A program made the translations under genes and the position numbers. Under the pieces are notes generated by a model. That model worked only from the letters and a program-made list of their open reading frames with translations, searched no databases and was not told the DNA's origin. Source: Diphasiastrum complanatum (lineage: Eukaryota; Streptophyta; Lycopodiopsida; Lycopodiales; Lycopodiaceae). From it: a stretch of 64,000 nt of DNA. How positions within the stretch are numbered: the stretch's first letter is position 1; each line of letters opens with the position of its first letter. This document shows positions 43,561 to 53,640 of this stretch, piece by piece. The stretch is taken from the NCBI GenBank assembly GCA_029204225.1, contig CM055109.1:22160422-22224421 (forward strand). The letters are read 5' to 3'.

Positions 43561-43830
43561 TGTCGTATTTTTTGCCTATCTAATTTTACATGTAAATATG
43601 CAGACTGTGCAGCTGTCGTATTTTTTTCATTTTCGCCTGTCATAAATTGCATGTAAAAATGTAGTGTTGCATTTGTCGCATTTTTCACTTGTCATAAATT
43701 GCGTGTGAAAATGCAGTGTCACATTTGTTGCATTTTTCGCTTGTCATAAATTGCGTGTAAAAATGCATTTTTTGCATTTTTTGTCTATCAAAATTTGCAA
43801 GTAAAAATACAGACTGTTGCGACAAACAGT
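43561..43830. repeat. Tandem array of about five ~53-bp units
   Basis: Units share 'TTGTCRCATTTTT', 'TGTCATAAATTGCRTGT' and 'AAAATGCAG'. Starts are near 43561, 43616, 43676, 43729 and 43783, with unit lengths 52-61 bp. The central two are most alike. The array lies in the presumed LTR of the minus-strand copia at 43936-46354. Confidence 0.7.
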
Positions 43831-43925
43831 TAAAATATGCAGACTGTGGGACAACACAAGTAAAAATGCAACAGCATGAATGGAGACAGATTAACATAGG
43901 AAGTTAGGAGAGTAGAGGAAATAAA

Positions 43926-43935
43926 TTCAAACTCC
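43926..43935 (-). other. Polypurine tract of outer copia
   Basis: The minus strand reads AGAGGGGGGAGTTTG just after the RNase H stop, the expected 3' end of the internal region. Confidence 0.65.
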
Positions 43936-46354
43936 CCCCTCTTAATCTGGATCCGTGAATGCCTTGATCTTCAGACTAAGCAATGCACAAAAGCTCTTGT
44001 GTGCATTAACACTTAATGCCTTTGTAAATATATCTACAACCATGTCCTGCATTCTATAGTACATTAAACTTACCTCCTTGTTGAGAATCTTGTCCCTGAT
44101 ATGGTGATATCAGATTTCAATGTGCTTACTCCTAGACTGAAATCTAGGGTTGGCCGTTAAGGCAATAACACTCTGATTATCACATAATATGATTGTAGGA
44201 CTGTACTAATTCAAACTAATGTCTGACAATAAATTTCTCAACCAAAATGCTTCTTTAATAGATTGAGAAGCAACAATGTATTCTGCTTTTGTAGATGAAA
44301 GAGCGATAGAGGTTTGCTTACGACTGTTCCATGAGATAGGACTGCCATTGAAGATTGTCTACATCTCCCTAGCTTGCATCAAAATATCCACTGAGCTGAT
44401 GAAAATTGTCGTTGTTGACTTCTCCATAGTAGACACAATGGTCCATGGTAGCTTGAATATACCTCATGACTCTTATGAAAGCCTTCCAATGGGTAATGCT
44501 AAAATAACCATAAATTGTTTGAGTGAGCTTACTGCAAAAGAGATGTCAGGCCTTGTACAGACCATTGCATACATGAGAGATCCAAGTAGCAATCGATAAG
44601 GATACTCTCTCATCTGCTCTTCTTCCTGCTTGGTCTGAGGACATTGGTCCCTTGACAAACACAGGCCTGAATGAGCTAACTTACAGTTCGTCAGATTATA
44701 TCTATCAAGAACATTGTGAAGATACCTTTGTTGAGTAATATAAATCAGTCGTATCGCTCTGTCTTGGTGGGTCTGAATGCCCACACAGAAGTGAGCCTCA
44801 CCCAGATCAATCATGTCCAACTCAGAAAAAAGCATCTGCTTAGCATCCTTAAACAAATTGGTATTGTTGCTAAAAAGCAACGTATCATCATCCACATATA
44901 AGGTGATGATAATGAAGGATTGTTGCACCGACTTGGAATAGATGTTGCAATCAGCAGTGCTTGGTTGAAAACCTTGTTGCAAGAGGAATGTGTTGATCCT
45001 CTGAAACCAAGCTCTGACAGATTGTTTCAAGCCATAAAGTGCCTTATGGAGTTTATAGACATGATTCTTCATATCTTCCAGAATATATCCTTCGGACTGG
45101 ATCATGTAGATGTCTTCTTCTAAAAATCTATTCAAAAAAGTTGTTTGCACATCAAGTTGATGTACTTCAAGGTCGGCAGCTGCAACATATGATAGGAGGA
45201 CTTGGATCGATGAATGCTTGGCTACTGGACTGAAAGTCTCACTATAGTCAACATTGGGAATCTGAGTAAATTCTCATGCTACCGATTTTGTCTTTCTTCT
45301 ATCAATCGCTCCATTGGCATTGTACTTGATCTTCAAGATCCATTTGTAATCGATGATATTGCAGCCAACAGGAGCTTTGACTAATGACCACATCTAGTTT
45401 TTGATCAGAGAAGGATACTCAGTTGTCCATGGCTTCTCTCCAGAGATCAAAATCTGGCTATGTAAGTGTCTCTTCAACTATCGTCGATTCCTGTATAGTC
45501 CTTTTAGAGAATTCATCAATAAAAGTTATGAAATACTTTGCATCCTTCAGAGAAGGATTCTGCATTGGGCCACAAATGTCTCTATGCACAACATCTTACA
45601 ATCCTCTAGCAGTATGCTGATGGCTTGATCTAAATGGTTTTCTAGCCTGCTTATCAACTAAACAGTCCTAACAGATAGGTAACTCGACTTTATTATCAAT
45701 ATAGTCTAGATCAAGAACAATAGAATATTTAGACATTTGTTGTACAGAAACATAATTCAAGTGACCAAGTCTATAATGCCAAAGTAAACTTTTATTTGCT
45801 TGAATAGAAGTACTCAGCGCCTGACTAGAGGCAGAAAAGCAATGACTTAATCTATGCAAATATCCATGTCTCTTTTCGAGTGCTAGGATCTTGCCTGTCC
45901 CATCAACTACTTTGCATTGATCACATTTGAATTCTACTTTATCTCCTAGATCTATGATTCTACTTATAGAGAGCAGATTTGTAGACAGATTGGATACATA
46001 TAGGACTTTAGAAAGTAGCTTAAACTGATCATTTGCAAAGCTTAATCTTATAGTACCTTTACCTTTATCTCCTAGATCTATGATTCTGCTTATAGAGAGC
46101 AGATTTGTAGACATATTGGATACATATAGGACTTTAAAAAATAGCTTAGACTGATCATTTGCAAAGCTTAATCTTACAGTACCTTTACATTTAATAGCTT
46201 GTGTGCTATTGTCGCCAAGGTGAACGTACTTGTTGGTACTGTAGGGTGTATAGGACTCGAAATAGCCAATGAGGCTGGTCATATGCTGAGTGGCACCAGA
46301 ATCCATGAACCAAGAATTGTCATTGGATGCTCCTTGATGGCTAGTCATGAAGGC
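43936..46354 (-). pseudogene. Outer copia: protease, GAG-pre, deleted integrase, RT, RNase H
   Basis: Protease 'WFMDSGATQHMTS' near 46310. GAG-pre with 'LWHYRLGHLN' near 45780 and 'DCLVDKQARKPF' near 45650. The integrase keeps only 'DVVHRDICGPM' and 'YFITFIDEFSK', then jumps to the linker. RT (45400-44473) has 'DYKWILKIKYNANG', 'YSETFSPVAK', 'LDVQTTFLN', 'LYGLKQS' and 'LYVDDD' (catalytic YVDD kept). RNase H has 'STKAEY', 'LCDNQSVIALT', 'RSKHIEI' and 'DIFTKAL'. It contains a 126-bp in-frame duplication in the protease region. The nested copia 46355-51609 replaces its upstream end. Confidence 0.85.
45939..46190 (-). repeat. 126-bp in-frame tandem duplication within outer copia
   Basis: CCTAGATCTATGATTCT recurs at 45945 and 46071, exactly 126 bp apart, with near-identical sequence after each. 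The 42-residue unit ('RLSFANDQ', 'VLYVSN.STNLLSISRIIDLGDK') is thus present twice in the same frame. Confidence 0.88.
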
Positions 46355-46616
46355 TGTCAAGAATTAGATATGCAACATCAAGCATTCACCATAAGCAATC
46401 ACCACAAGAAGGCGGAAGAAGAACACGTACTGTCACTCTATCACACTAACTCATACAGAATGTAAAATGTACAAATAAACCCTGAACCCTGATAGAGAGA
46501 GAAAACTTACGAGTAGACTAATAGACTAGCCTACGGCAATTGACAGCTGGTCACAGCTATCAACATTAATGTGCATCGTAAACAGTAACAATGAAGTTTA
46601 TCATTGATTTCTAACA
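46355..46616 (-). repeat. Inner copia 3' LTR (262 bp)
   Basis: TGTTAGAAATC...ATTCTTGACA on the minus strand. Its 3' 41 bp are identical to 51569-51609. A ~93-bp part is also found at 19339-19431. Confidence 0.88.
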
Positions 46617-46626
46617 CTCTCCCTCA
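46617..46626 (-). other. Inner copia polypurine tract
   Basis: Minus strand TGAGGGAGAG directly precedes the LTR start TGTTAG. Confidence 0.8.
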
Positions 46627-46639
46627 ATGATAAAATTAC

Positions 46640-47182
46640 AATTTTCTATCCCTAATAGAGTACAAAACCTCTAAAATTTACATCTACCTAATGACTTTGT
46701 AGAAATATCTGTCTTTTGATCTTCAGATTTACAAAAAACAAGATCAATAGCTCCATCAAAAATTTTCTCTCAAACAAAATGGTAGTGTATTTCGATGTGC
46801 TTGGTTCGAGCATGTAAAACTGGATTTTTGGCAAGGTGAATGCAACTTTGATTATCGCAAGATATAGTAGTCGCATCCACCTGTGGTTGACCTAAATCCA
46901 CAAGCAATCTTCGTAACCATACCACTTCTTGTGTAGCATCCCTGAGTGCTCGATATTCAGCTTTCGTCGATGATAAGGCTACTGTAGGTTGCTTTTTGCT
47001 GCTCCATGAAATTGCAGCTGTACCATAACTGAATGTATGACCACTTGTAGATCTTCTGTCGTCAATATTACTTGCCCAATCGGCATCTTATAACCTACCA
47101 ACATTGGCGTTTCAGGCTGATGATACTTCAAACCCAAATTCAATGTCCCTCGAATGTATCTGAGAATACGTTTAGCAGACTT
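46640..47182 (-). pseudogene. Inner copia RNase H domain, frameshifted
   Basis: Continues from RT: 'KSAKRILRYIRGTLNLGLKYH', then pieces in other frames ('DDRRSTSGHTF', 'SSTKAEY', 'ARTKHIEIHYHF'). Several frame changes and stops. RNase H would degrade the RNA strand during reverse transcription. Confidence 0.7.
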
Positions 47183-48514
47183 CTAGTGTGCTTGACTAGG
47201 ATCTTGCATAAATTGACTAACAACAGCAACAACATAAAAAATATCAGGTCGTGTGTGTGTCAAATAAATCAAACTACCCACCAGCTGTCTATACAAATAA
47301 GCATCCACTTTCTCAGATTCATCATATGCAGTAAGCTTCATGTTGATATCCATAGGTGTACTCAAAGGCTTACAATCTTGCATATTGAACTTATAAAGCA
47401 AATATCGTGCATATTTGCTTTGTGTAAGAAAGACCATGTCTTCCTTTTGCCATACTTCAATGCCAAGACAATAGTGCATCAATCCTAGATCACTCATGTC
47501 AAAAGCTTTGGAAAGATCTGATTTTATTTCATCAATTAAGCTCTCATTACTTCCTGTAATAATCAAATCATCCACGTACAACACAATGAACACTATATCT
47601 GAATCTTGCCTTAGAATGTAAAGTTTAGGATCAACATCACTCTTTATCATTCCCCTTTGCTTGAAGTGCTCATCAATGCAAGAGTACCACGCTCGTGGTG
47701 CTTGCTTCGATCCATAACTGGCTTTGTTGAGCTTACAAACGAGATGCTCTCTCCCTGGCTCAACAAATCTTTGAGGTTGTACTAAGTAGACCTCTTCATC
47801 TAGCACTCCATTAAGAAAAGTAGTTTTAACGTCCATTTGCTGGATCTTCCAACCATAGAAAGTAGAAATAGCAATGATAGAACGTATAGTTATCATCTTA
47901 GCTACAGGTGCAAAGGTTTTTTCAAAATCAATACCTTCCTGCTGCTCAAATCCTCTTGCAACCAACCGTGCTTTATACTTGTTGAGTTGCCCATCAGCTC
48001 CATATTTGATCTTGTATATCCATTTTCAAGTGATAGGCATCTTACCATCAGGTACCTCAACCAAGTTCCACGTCCTATTTTTCGATATAGCTTCCACTTC
48101 TGTTTCCATAGCTTCATGCCACTCCTTGTGCTCCTTTACTTTATCAAAAGTTTTTGGATCCTGAGCCTTGAGCACAAAAACCATTAGGGCTAGATTCATC
48201 TCTAATCTTGCAGGAGATTTTCGATTTCTACTTGATCTTCTAAGCTCTCCCTGCTCACTTGATTCGGGAGTATCTCCCTTATTAGTATCACTTGTTACTG
48301 ACAAGTACCACTTAGGCACTCTCCTAGGAATCTCATTATTGACCCTGTATTTTTCCATTGGCTCTTCCATATCGACACCAACTTCTTTCTTCACTTGCAT
48401 TTTAGTTTTATCATCAAAGGGATCAATTGTCAATTTTATTTGGTCATTTTGACCCATCTCATCAAAAGTAGCATCTCTAGAAATCATGATCTTTTGTGAG
48501 TCTGTGTCATACAT
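47183..48514 (-). pseudogene. pol: Inner copia integrase tail, linker and reverse transcriptase
   Basis: A single frame from 48514 to 47183 with one stop near 48026 (the codon before 'KWIYKIKYGADG'). Integrase end: 'MYDTDSQKIMISRDATFDE'. RT domain: 'VARGFEQQEGIDFEKTFAPV', 'MDVKTTFLNGVLDEEVYLVQP', 'SYGSKQAPRAWY', the catalytic 'LYVDDLIITG' and 'GIEVWQ'. The frame ends at 47183 where a stop replaces the Trp or Tyr of the usual 'AHW/Y' just before RNase H. One or two changes separate it from an open RT. Confidence 0.88.
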
Positions 48515-49896
48515 CTTGTATGCCTTGGCTCTTTCATCATATCCAAGGAAAACACAACATCCAGCTTCTTTTGTTTTTCATCAGGTACATAAGCGTAAGC
48601 ATCACAACCAAATATTTGTAAATGAGAAACATTAGGTTTCTTTCCAGTAAAAGCTTCGTAAGGTGTCTTACCCTCCACGGACTTCGTAGGACACCGATTC
48701 AAGATATGAGTAGCTATGTTGCATGCTTCTGCCCAAAAAGTATTTGGCAAACCCTTGCTCTTAAGCATTGCCCTAGCCATCTCCAAAATGGATCTATTTT
48801 TCCGTTCTGCAACTCCGTTCTGTTGTGGTGAATAGGGTGTAGTGGTTTGTCTCTTGATCCCCTGATCCTTGCAGAAATTTATAAACTCTGCTGAAAAATA
48901 CTCACCGCCACCATCTGATCTGAGGGTCTTAATATAATAACTTGTTTGTTTTTCATTTAGAGCCTTGAACTCTCTAAACTTGTCAAAAGCATCAGATTTC
49001 TTGCTTATGAAATAAATCCAGATATGTCTACTATAGTCATCAATGAATGTGATGAAATAGTAACAACCACTAATGGACATAGTTTGTATTGGTCTACACA
49101 GATCACTATGAACAAGATCAAGAATGTCATTGGATCTTCTTGCTCCATCTTTTGGAACTCTCTCTCTATGTTGTTTTCCCAAAATGCAACCCTCACAAAT
49201 TTTTCCTTCAAAAAGGATATCAGGCAATCCAACAACTAGATTACCTTTTTTAAGGATTTGCAAGCATTGAGCACTGATAGGACCAAATCTTTGATGCCAA
49301 AGATCATTTCGACTATCAACAGTGCTTACCATAGCTTGAGTAAAAGATCTCGCATTCAATTTGTAGAGTCGATTTCCGTTGATTCTAGCTCCTGTAGCAA
49401 TCACTTTATAGTGTTTCTTGATTTCTTTGACAAGACATTTGTCACTGTCAAACTCAACCTTGAGTTGTTGATCAGCCATCGTCCCAACATATAGTAGATT
49501 GTTAGCTAAGCCAGGTACATATTGCACATTGCTTATATGCTTTATCTTCCCATTGGCTAACTTCACTGGTACCACTCCAACTCCTTTAACAAATAGCAAT
49601 TTGCCATCAGCTTGTCCAACTTCATCACCATTGTCAATTTTCTTGAGTTCTGAAAACCACTCTTTCCTTGAAGTCATGTGCTTGGATGCACCACTATCAA
49701 TGTGCCAGGTATCCTTGGCTTCATCACTTGTCATTAATGCTGTAATGAACAATTTTGAGCTCTCACCTGTGTCATCTTCATATTGATCGTCATCGTATTG
49801 ATGTTGATCAGTATAATTGTCTTCATAATAATAGTCATCAAATTGATGTTGATCAGCATAATTTCTCGCTTGCCATTTGTCTTTTCTTTGTTCCAT
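48484..49896 (-). CDS. pol: Inner copia protease, GAG-pre and integrase (470 codons)
   Basis: Open from 49896, just after gag. Asp/Glu/Gln/Tyr-rich repeats ('DQHQFDDYYYEDNYTDQHQYDD') cover residues 15-40. Aspartic protease 'WHIDSGASKHMTS' is near residue 65. GAG-pre-integrase 'LWHQRFG' and 'CEGCILGKQHRE' are at ~200-245. The integrase core has catalytic residues in 'HSDLC', 'RSDGGGEY' and the Glu in 'QNGVAERKNRS' (D, D and E all present), then 'GKTPYEAF' and 'HLQIFGC'. The last ~25 codons are out of frame after a frameshift near 48560; the true frame resumes at 48514. No own start codon is expected, because it is made as part of a polyprotein. Confidence 0.88.
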   Translation of the reverse strand: MEQRKDKWQARNYADQHQFDDYYYEDNYTDQHQYDDDQYEDDTGESSKLFITALMTSDEAKDTWHIDSGASKHMTSRKEWFSELKKIDNGDEVGQADGKLLFVKGVGVVPVKLANGKIKHISNVQYVPGLANNLLYVGTMADQQLKVEFDSDKCLVKEIKKHYKVIATGARINGNRLYKLNARSFTQAMVSTVDSRNDLWHQRFGPISAQCLQILKKGNLVVGLPDILFEGKICEGCILGKQHRERVPKDGARRSNDILDLVHSDLCRPIQTMSISGCYYFITFIDDYSRHIWIYFISKKSDAFDKFREFKALNEKQTSYYIKTLRSDGGGEYFSAEFINFCKDQGIKRQTTTPYSPQQNGVAERKNRSILEMARAMLKSKGLPNTFWAEACNIATHILNRCPTKSVEGKTPYEAFTGKKPNVSHLQIFGCDAYAYVPDEKQKKLDVVFSLDMMKEPRHTRCMTQTHKRS

Positions 49897-50750
49897 CTCC
49901 TTCTGTTTCTTGAAGCATTCACGCTCTCAGTGACCAGGTTTGTTGCAGTACCTACCATTTTCAGGTTTATTTTGTCTTGAATAGTCGCATCCTTGAACTC
50001 GGTCTTGATTCCAATTACCTCGATTTGGACTATCATTGACTTGCTCATGAAATTGTTGAAATGATCCTCGGCTTGAGTTTCCTCCTCTCGATTGATACTT
50101 TCCACGGCCAAATCTTCCACCTCGTCTTCTAACTACAAGAGCTTGATCATAGCTCCTGGTACGATAATTCAAGTTCTCTTGACGTTGCTCTTCTTGCAAA
50201 ATCAATCCACCTAGTTCTTCATAGGTTGGAAGATTTTCTCTTGTGGCTATACTCGTCACAAACATCTGATGTGACTCACTCAAACTAGTCAATGTCAATT
50301 GCACGATCTCACGATCTCGTACTCACTCTCCAACTGCTGCTAATTGATCACGGATCTCTTTGATCTTCAGTATGTGATCGGCAATAGTTGCACCATCATC
50401 CATCTGCAATGTATGCAATTTTGTCTTTAAAAATAGTATTTGAGTTGTATTTGTCGTTTCAAACAATGCCTTTAATGTATCTCACGCTTCTTTTGGTCCT
50501 TCTAAATCTGAAATATAGGGAATAATTGCATCTCTAACTGATAAGTTGATGACATTTTGGGCTTTCCGTCTTCTCCTATCAAATGTCCGCTGATCTTCTT
50601 CAATCACTGGCTTTGTCTCTTCACCTGTCACGATCTCCCATAGCTCCTTTTCCATCAAAATGTTCTTCAATTTGAATTTCAAACTGCATAGTTGCTGACA
50701 CCTTCCAATTTGCTTGACTCATTAAGAACACTCTTGCTTAGAGTTGCCAT
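49885..50750 (-). pseudogene. gag: Inner copia gag, broken
   Basis: ATG at 50750 ('MATLSKSVLNESSKLEGVSNYA'), then a 1-base frameshift near 50690 into 'KFKLKNILMEKELWEIVTG'. Later: 'AIIPYISDLEG', 'LYETTNTTQ'-like text, 'VQLTLTSLSESHQMFVTSI' and an Arg/Gly-rich tract ('RRRGGRFGRGKYQSRGG'). The zinc knuckle 'CNKPGH.ERECF' has a stop (TGA) at ~49926. It would form the virus-like particle in an intact element. Confidence 0.8.
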
Positions 50751-50812
50751 TACTGGATAGATGAATCTGGATCACAAAATTTATTCACACCACAGAACTG
50801 TAAATTTTTGGT

Positions 50813-51064
50813 TGTACACCTGACATCGGTACAACACATGGGTGCACGACTGTTCGAGATTCTCTTTACCTCTGGCGCGTCGCTCCGATATTGGTACTGA
50901 TATGTGATATCGGTATGACGCGTGGATGTATGACTGCTCTTGGTTTTCTTTACCTCTGGCGTGTCGATCCGATATTGGTATGGATATGCTATATATATAT
51001 GATGCGCGGATGTACGACTGCTCAAGATTTTTTCTACCTCTGGCACGTCGATCCAATATTGGTA
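50813..51064 (-). repeat. 84-bp unit x 3 in the leader of the inner copia
   Basis: Units start at 51064, 50980 and 50896 (minus), each beginning TACCAATATYGGA and containing 'CGCCAGAGGTA' and 'CAGTCGTACATCC' variants. The 84-bp length is a multiple of three, so open frames run through the array, but no protein evidence exists. Units contain CG-rich palindromic pieces such as 'GATCGAC'. Confidence 0.85.
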
Positions 51065-51556
51065 CGAAAAAAGATTAAAAATAGAGGGAATATAAGAACT
51101 TTCAGAGAGAATATTCTAGATTCATTTCGAAAAGTGTGATCGTTCAAAAGACAGAGATCAGTGTGTAAAGTATGTAGCCTTCTAACTATGAATGGTAGTA
51201 CTAGACACTGTCTAGTCTGATTTGCGGTACTTCTAACAGACAAATGAGATATTTCTTGGCAAACCTCTCACACAAATAGCACTTTCCACAATTACTAGGA
51301 AGTATTGTAAAATCTCTCCCACTCAACAGATTTTCAATCTGTTTGATGCTGCCCTGGCCTTTTTGATGCCTCCGGGACTGTGCTTTCGTTCCCCACTGAT
51401 GATTTTGAGCTCCAACCCTACAAAATACACCAAAGAAGAATTTTTTCCAGCCGTTTTTGTCTCTCCAAGCTTTTACCTCCCATGAAGGACTTTCTCACTT
51501 TGTTGCGGAGCTTGTGACAAGTTGTATCCAACGATCAGGCACGCAGGACTATCGTT

Positions 51557-51568
51557 GCTCTGATACCA
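51557..51568 (-). other. Inner copia primer-binding site
   Basis: Minus strand TGGTATCAGAGC, a perfect initiator tRNA-Met site next to the LTR stub. Confidence 0.9.
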
Positions 51569-51609
51569 TGTCAAGAATTAGATATGCAACATCAAGCATT
51601 CACCATAAG
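51569..51609 (-). repeat. Inner copia 5' LTR, last 41 bp only
   Basis: Identical to the end of the 3' LTR; cut off at 51609/51610 by unrelated sequence. Confidence 0.85.
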
Positions 51610-53299
51610 GTCCTTTGTACATCTTTCTTATCAATATTACAATATTTATCTTTTTTTAGAATAGCAATCATACTATCAAGCTTCTTCCATATATCAATTT
51701 TTAGTACTCTAGTTTTGTCGCTCTTCTCGAAATCTTGAGTGGCAACAATGATATCTATCCAAACAGAGTGTTGAATATTAGAAGCCTTATCAGTATGGTT
51801 TGATAGGAATCGACGTGCTTTTGCTCCTCCTGTGCTTGGCTTAGTTGGCATATTTTCAGTCTTTCCTGAAAGCTTTTCATCCATATATCATTTTCTAACT
51901 GGACACTGAATCTGAAATCTTCTTGGTCCTCTGTTTGTGATAGTGCACCATTCATGAGAGTTATACTAACCCTCTTGATCTTCTACTCTTTCACAATTTT
52001 GACTCATCTAACTTAAGTAGTATAATTATTTTGTCATTCACCTTTTCAAAGGTTATATCATAGAATGCGACGATATATCTTAGCAAGTAATTTAGATCAA
52101 CAAATAAGTTGTTTGATAAATTATAGGATATTGATCTTCCATCAGTTTCATACACCTTCTCAATATGAAATGGAGTCCCAATGATCTTAGGCATACCTAT
52201 GTTTAATGTATCTCTCTCTTTCTTCAAGTGAGATGTCTTTGGTATTGTTACTTTTCTAATTCGAACTTGCTTAAAAGCTTCTCTAATTAGTTTAGATATT
52301 GTTGCATATGCTTCCCTACTAATACCTGCAAAATCACAAGCACCATGAACTATAGTCTTATCTAAATTTTTTTGAATGTCCATCATCAAAGACTTTGTTA
52401 TTTTGCACTATACATTTGAACTCCTATTGTTCATCATGATACACTCAGTGGATTTGCCTATCAATAGTGAGCCCAACGACATTCCTAGTGAAGCATTGTC
52501 CTTAATATTCCAAGGAGCTACTAATACAAATCTACAAAAAAACAGATAGCTAGCGGAATATCATCATAGCTGAAATTAAATCCAAATGTCATTGATCAAG
52601 TTAAAAAAATCAAAATATGCTTACTTGAATGGACGAATCTTTTATTTCGATAACTCCTTTTGAAAGTGTTTGAATATCCTTGTAACTTTGTCGCTTTCGC
52701 TTCTTATTTTCAGCCTTCTTCTTAGCCAATTCCACATTCTTCAATAATTGTAAGTTTTCAATTCGAATAGATTGTAAGATTGATTGCATTTGCCCTAGTT
52801 CTGATTTGATATTGATTGTTATCTTCTGTAATGATTTATTATTTTTTTGAGGTTTTTTATTTTTCTCTAACGTCTTTTGGAGAAGACAATTTCTATTCTG
52901 ACAATAAGAAGAAATCTGTATTAACTCACATTATATAAAGTTGTTTTTCATGGTTTTGCAATCTCTCACAATATCCTAGTAATATAGGATGCCCATTGCA
53001 TATCATGTAACTAAATGAGTTATTGAGGAGAATGTGGGATGTGTCAAAGTGCTTGGATCTTGTGGATATAATGTTCCATCTATCCACAAATCCAAGTTCT
53101 TGTTTTCTTCTGTCCTATAACGAGAACAATCCTCAGTAGATATTCGGATTCCTTTGCCTCCTCTTCTCTGCAAAGGTGCCAAATCAATAGGGATATCCGC
53201 ATGTAGATTATACAATGTCATTATCAGAAAAACCAATGAAGTAATCAAATGCATCAAAGTACTATAAACAGATTTTTTAAAACAAAACAAAATACTCAT
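51610..53299 (-). pseudogene. Remnant of an unrecognised gene, several exon-like pieces
   Basis: Minus-strand order. 53299-53003: 'IDLAPLQRRGGKGIRISTEDCSRYR', then 'LWIDGTLYP'. ~53000-52925: 'MICNGHPILLGYCERLQNHEKQL' in a shifted frame. 52880-52625: a Lys/Gln-rich coiled coil ('LQKTLEKNKK', 'ENLQLLKNVELAKKKAENKK') ending at CAA|GTAAGC. A possible ~93-bp intron ends in TTTTTTTGTAG near 52533. 52530-51991: 'FVLVAPWNIKDNASLGMSL', one TAG, then 'GACDFAGISREAYATISKLI' and 'NNLFVDLNYLLRYIVAFYDI'. 51955-51600: further pieces. There are a few stops and frameshifts. I do not recognise the family. Intron-like breaks suggest a host gene or a DNA transposon rather than an LTR element. Confidence 0.4.
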
Positions 53300-53339
53300 C
53301 TATGATTATATTATATACTTTGTACGATCAATCCAATCT

Positions 53340-53640
53340 CCATGCTTGTCTGCTTGATTCAAATTTGGAAATAGTGCTCATTTTTTCATTCCAGTAGGTA
53401 GTTGGCACTCATATTTCCATTCCAATGTGAAAATGATGTTCATATTTGGAGATGGTGCTCATATTTTCATTCCAGTGGAAGGAATGCATATTCATACATT
53501 TTGTTATTTTTCTTGATTCGAATTTGGGGATGGCGGTCATATTCTAGATCCAATGAAAAGATTGCCCTCTTCATAACCAATGGAGGGAATACTTTTGAAT
53601 TTAGACAAGTTAAATTGTGAACAGTTTAGAGTTCTTAACT
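53340..53640 (+). repeat. Degenerate short tandem repeats
   Basis: Units of roughly 35-50 bp built on 'ATTTGGAGATGGTGCTCATATTTTCATT'-like text (split here as 'TTTGGAGATGG' and 'CTCATATTTTCATTCCA') occur about four times between 53358 and 53560. No gene. Confidence 0.5.

Larger units (their letters stand above)
46355..51609 (-). mobile_element. Inner copia element, nearly full length, nested in outer copia
   Basis: Minus strand: 5' LTR stub 51569-51609, primer site 51557-51568, leader with tandem repeats, gag, protease, integrase, RT, RNase H, polypurine tract, 3' LTR 46355-46616. The 5' LTR is reduced to its last 41 bp, the rest being replaced by unrelated sequence from 51610, so no target duplication can be read. 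Both elements share orientation. Only a few stops and frameshifts break gag-pol, so it is younger than its host. Confidence 0.88.
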
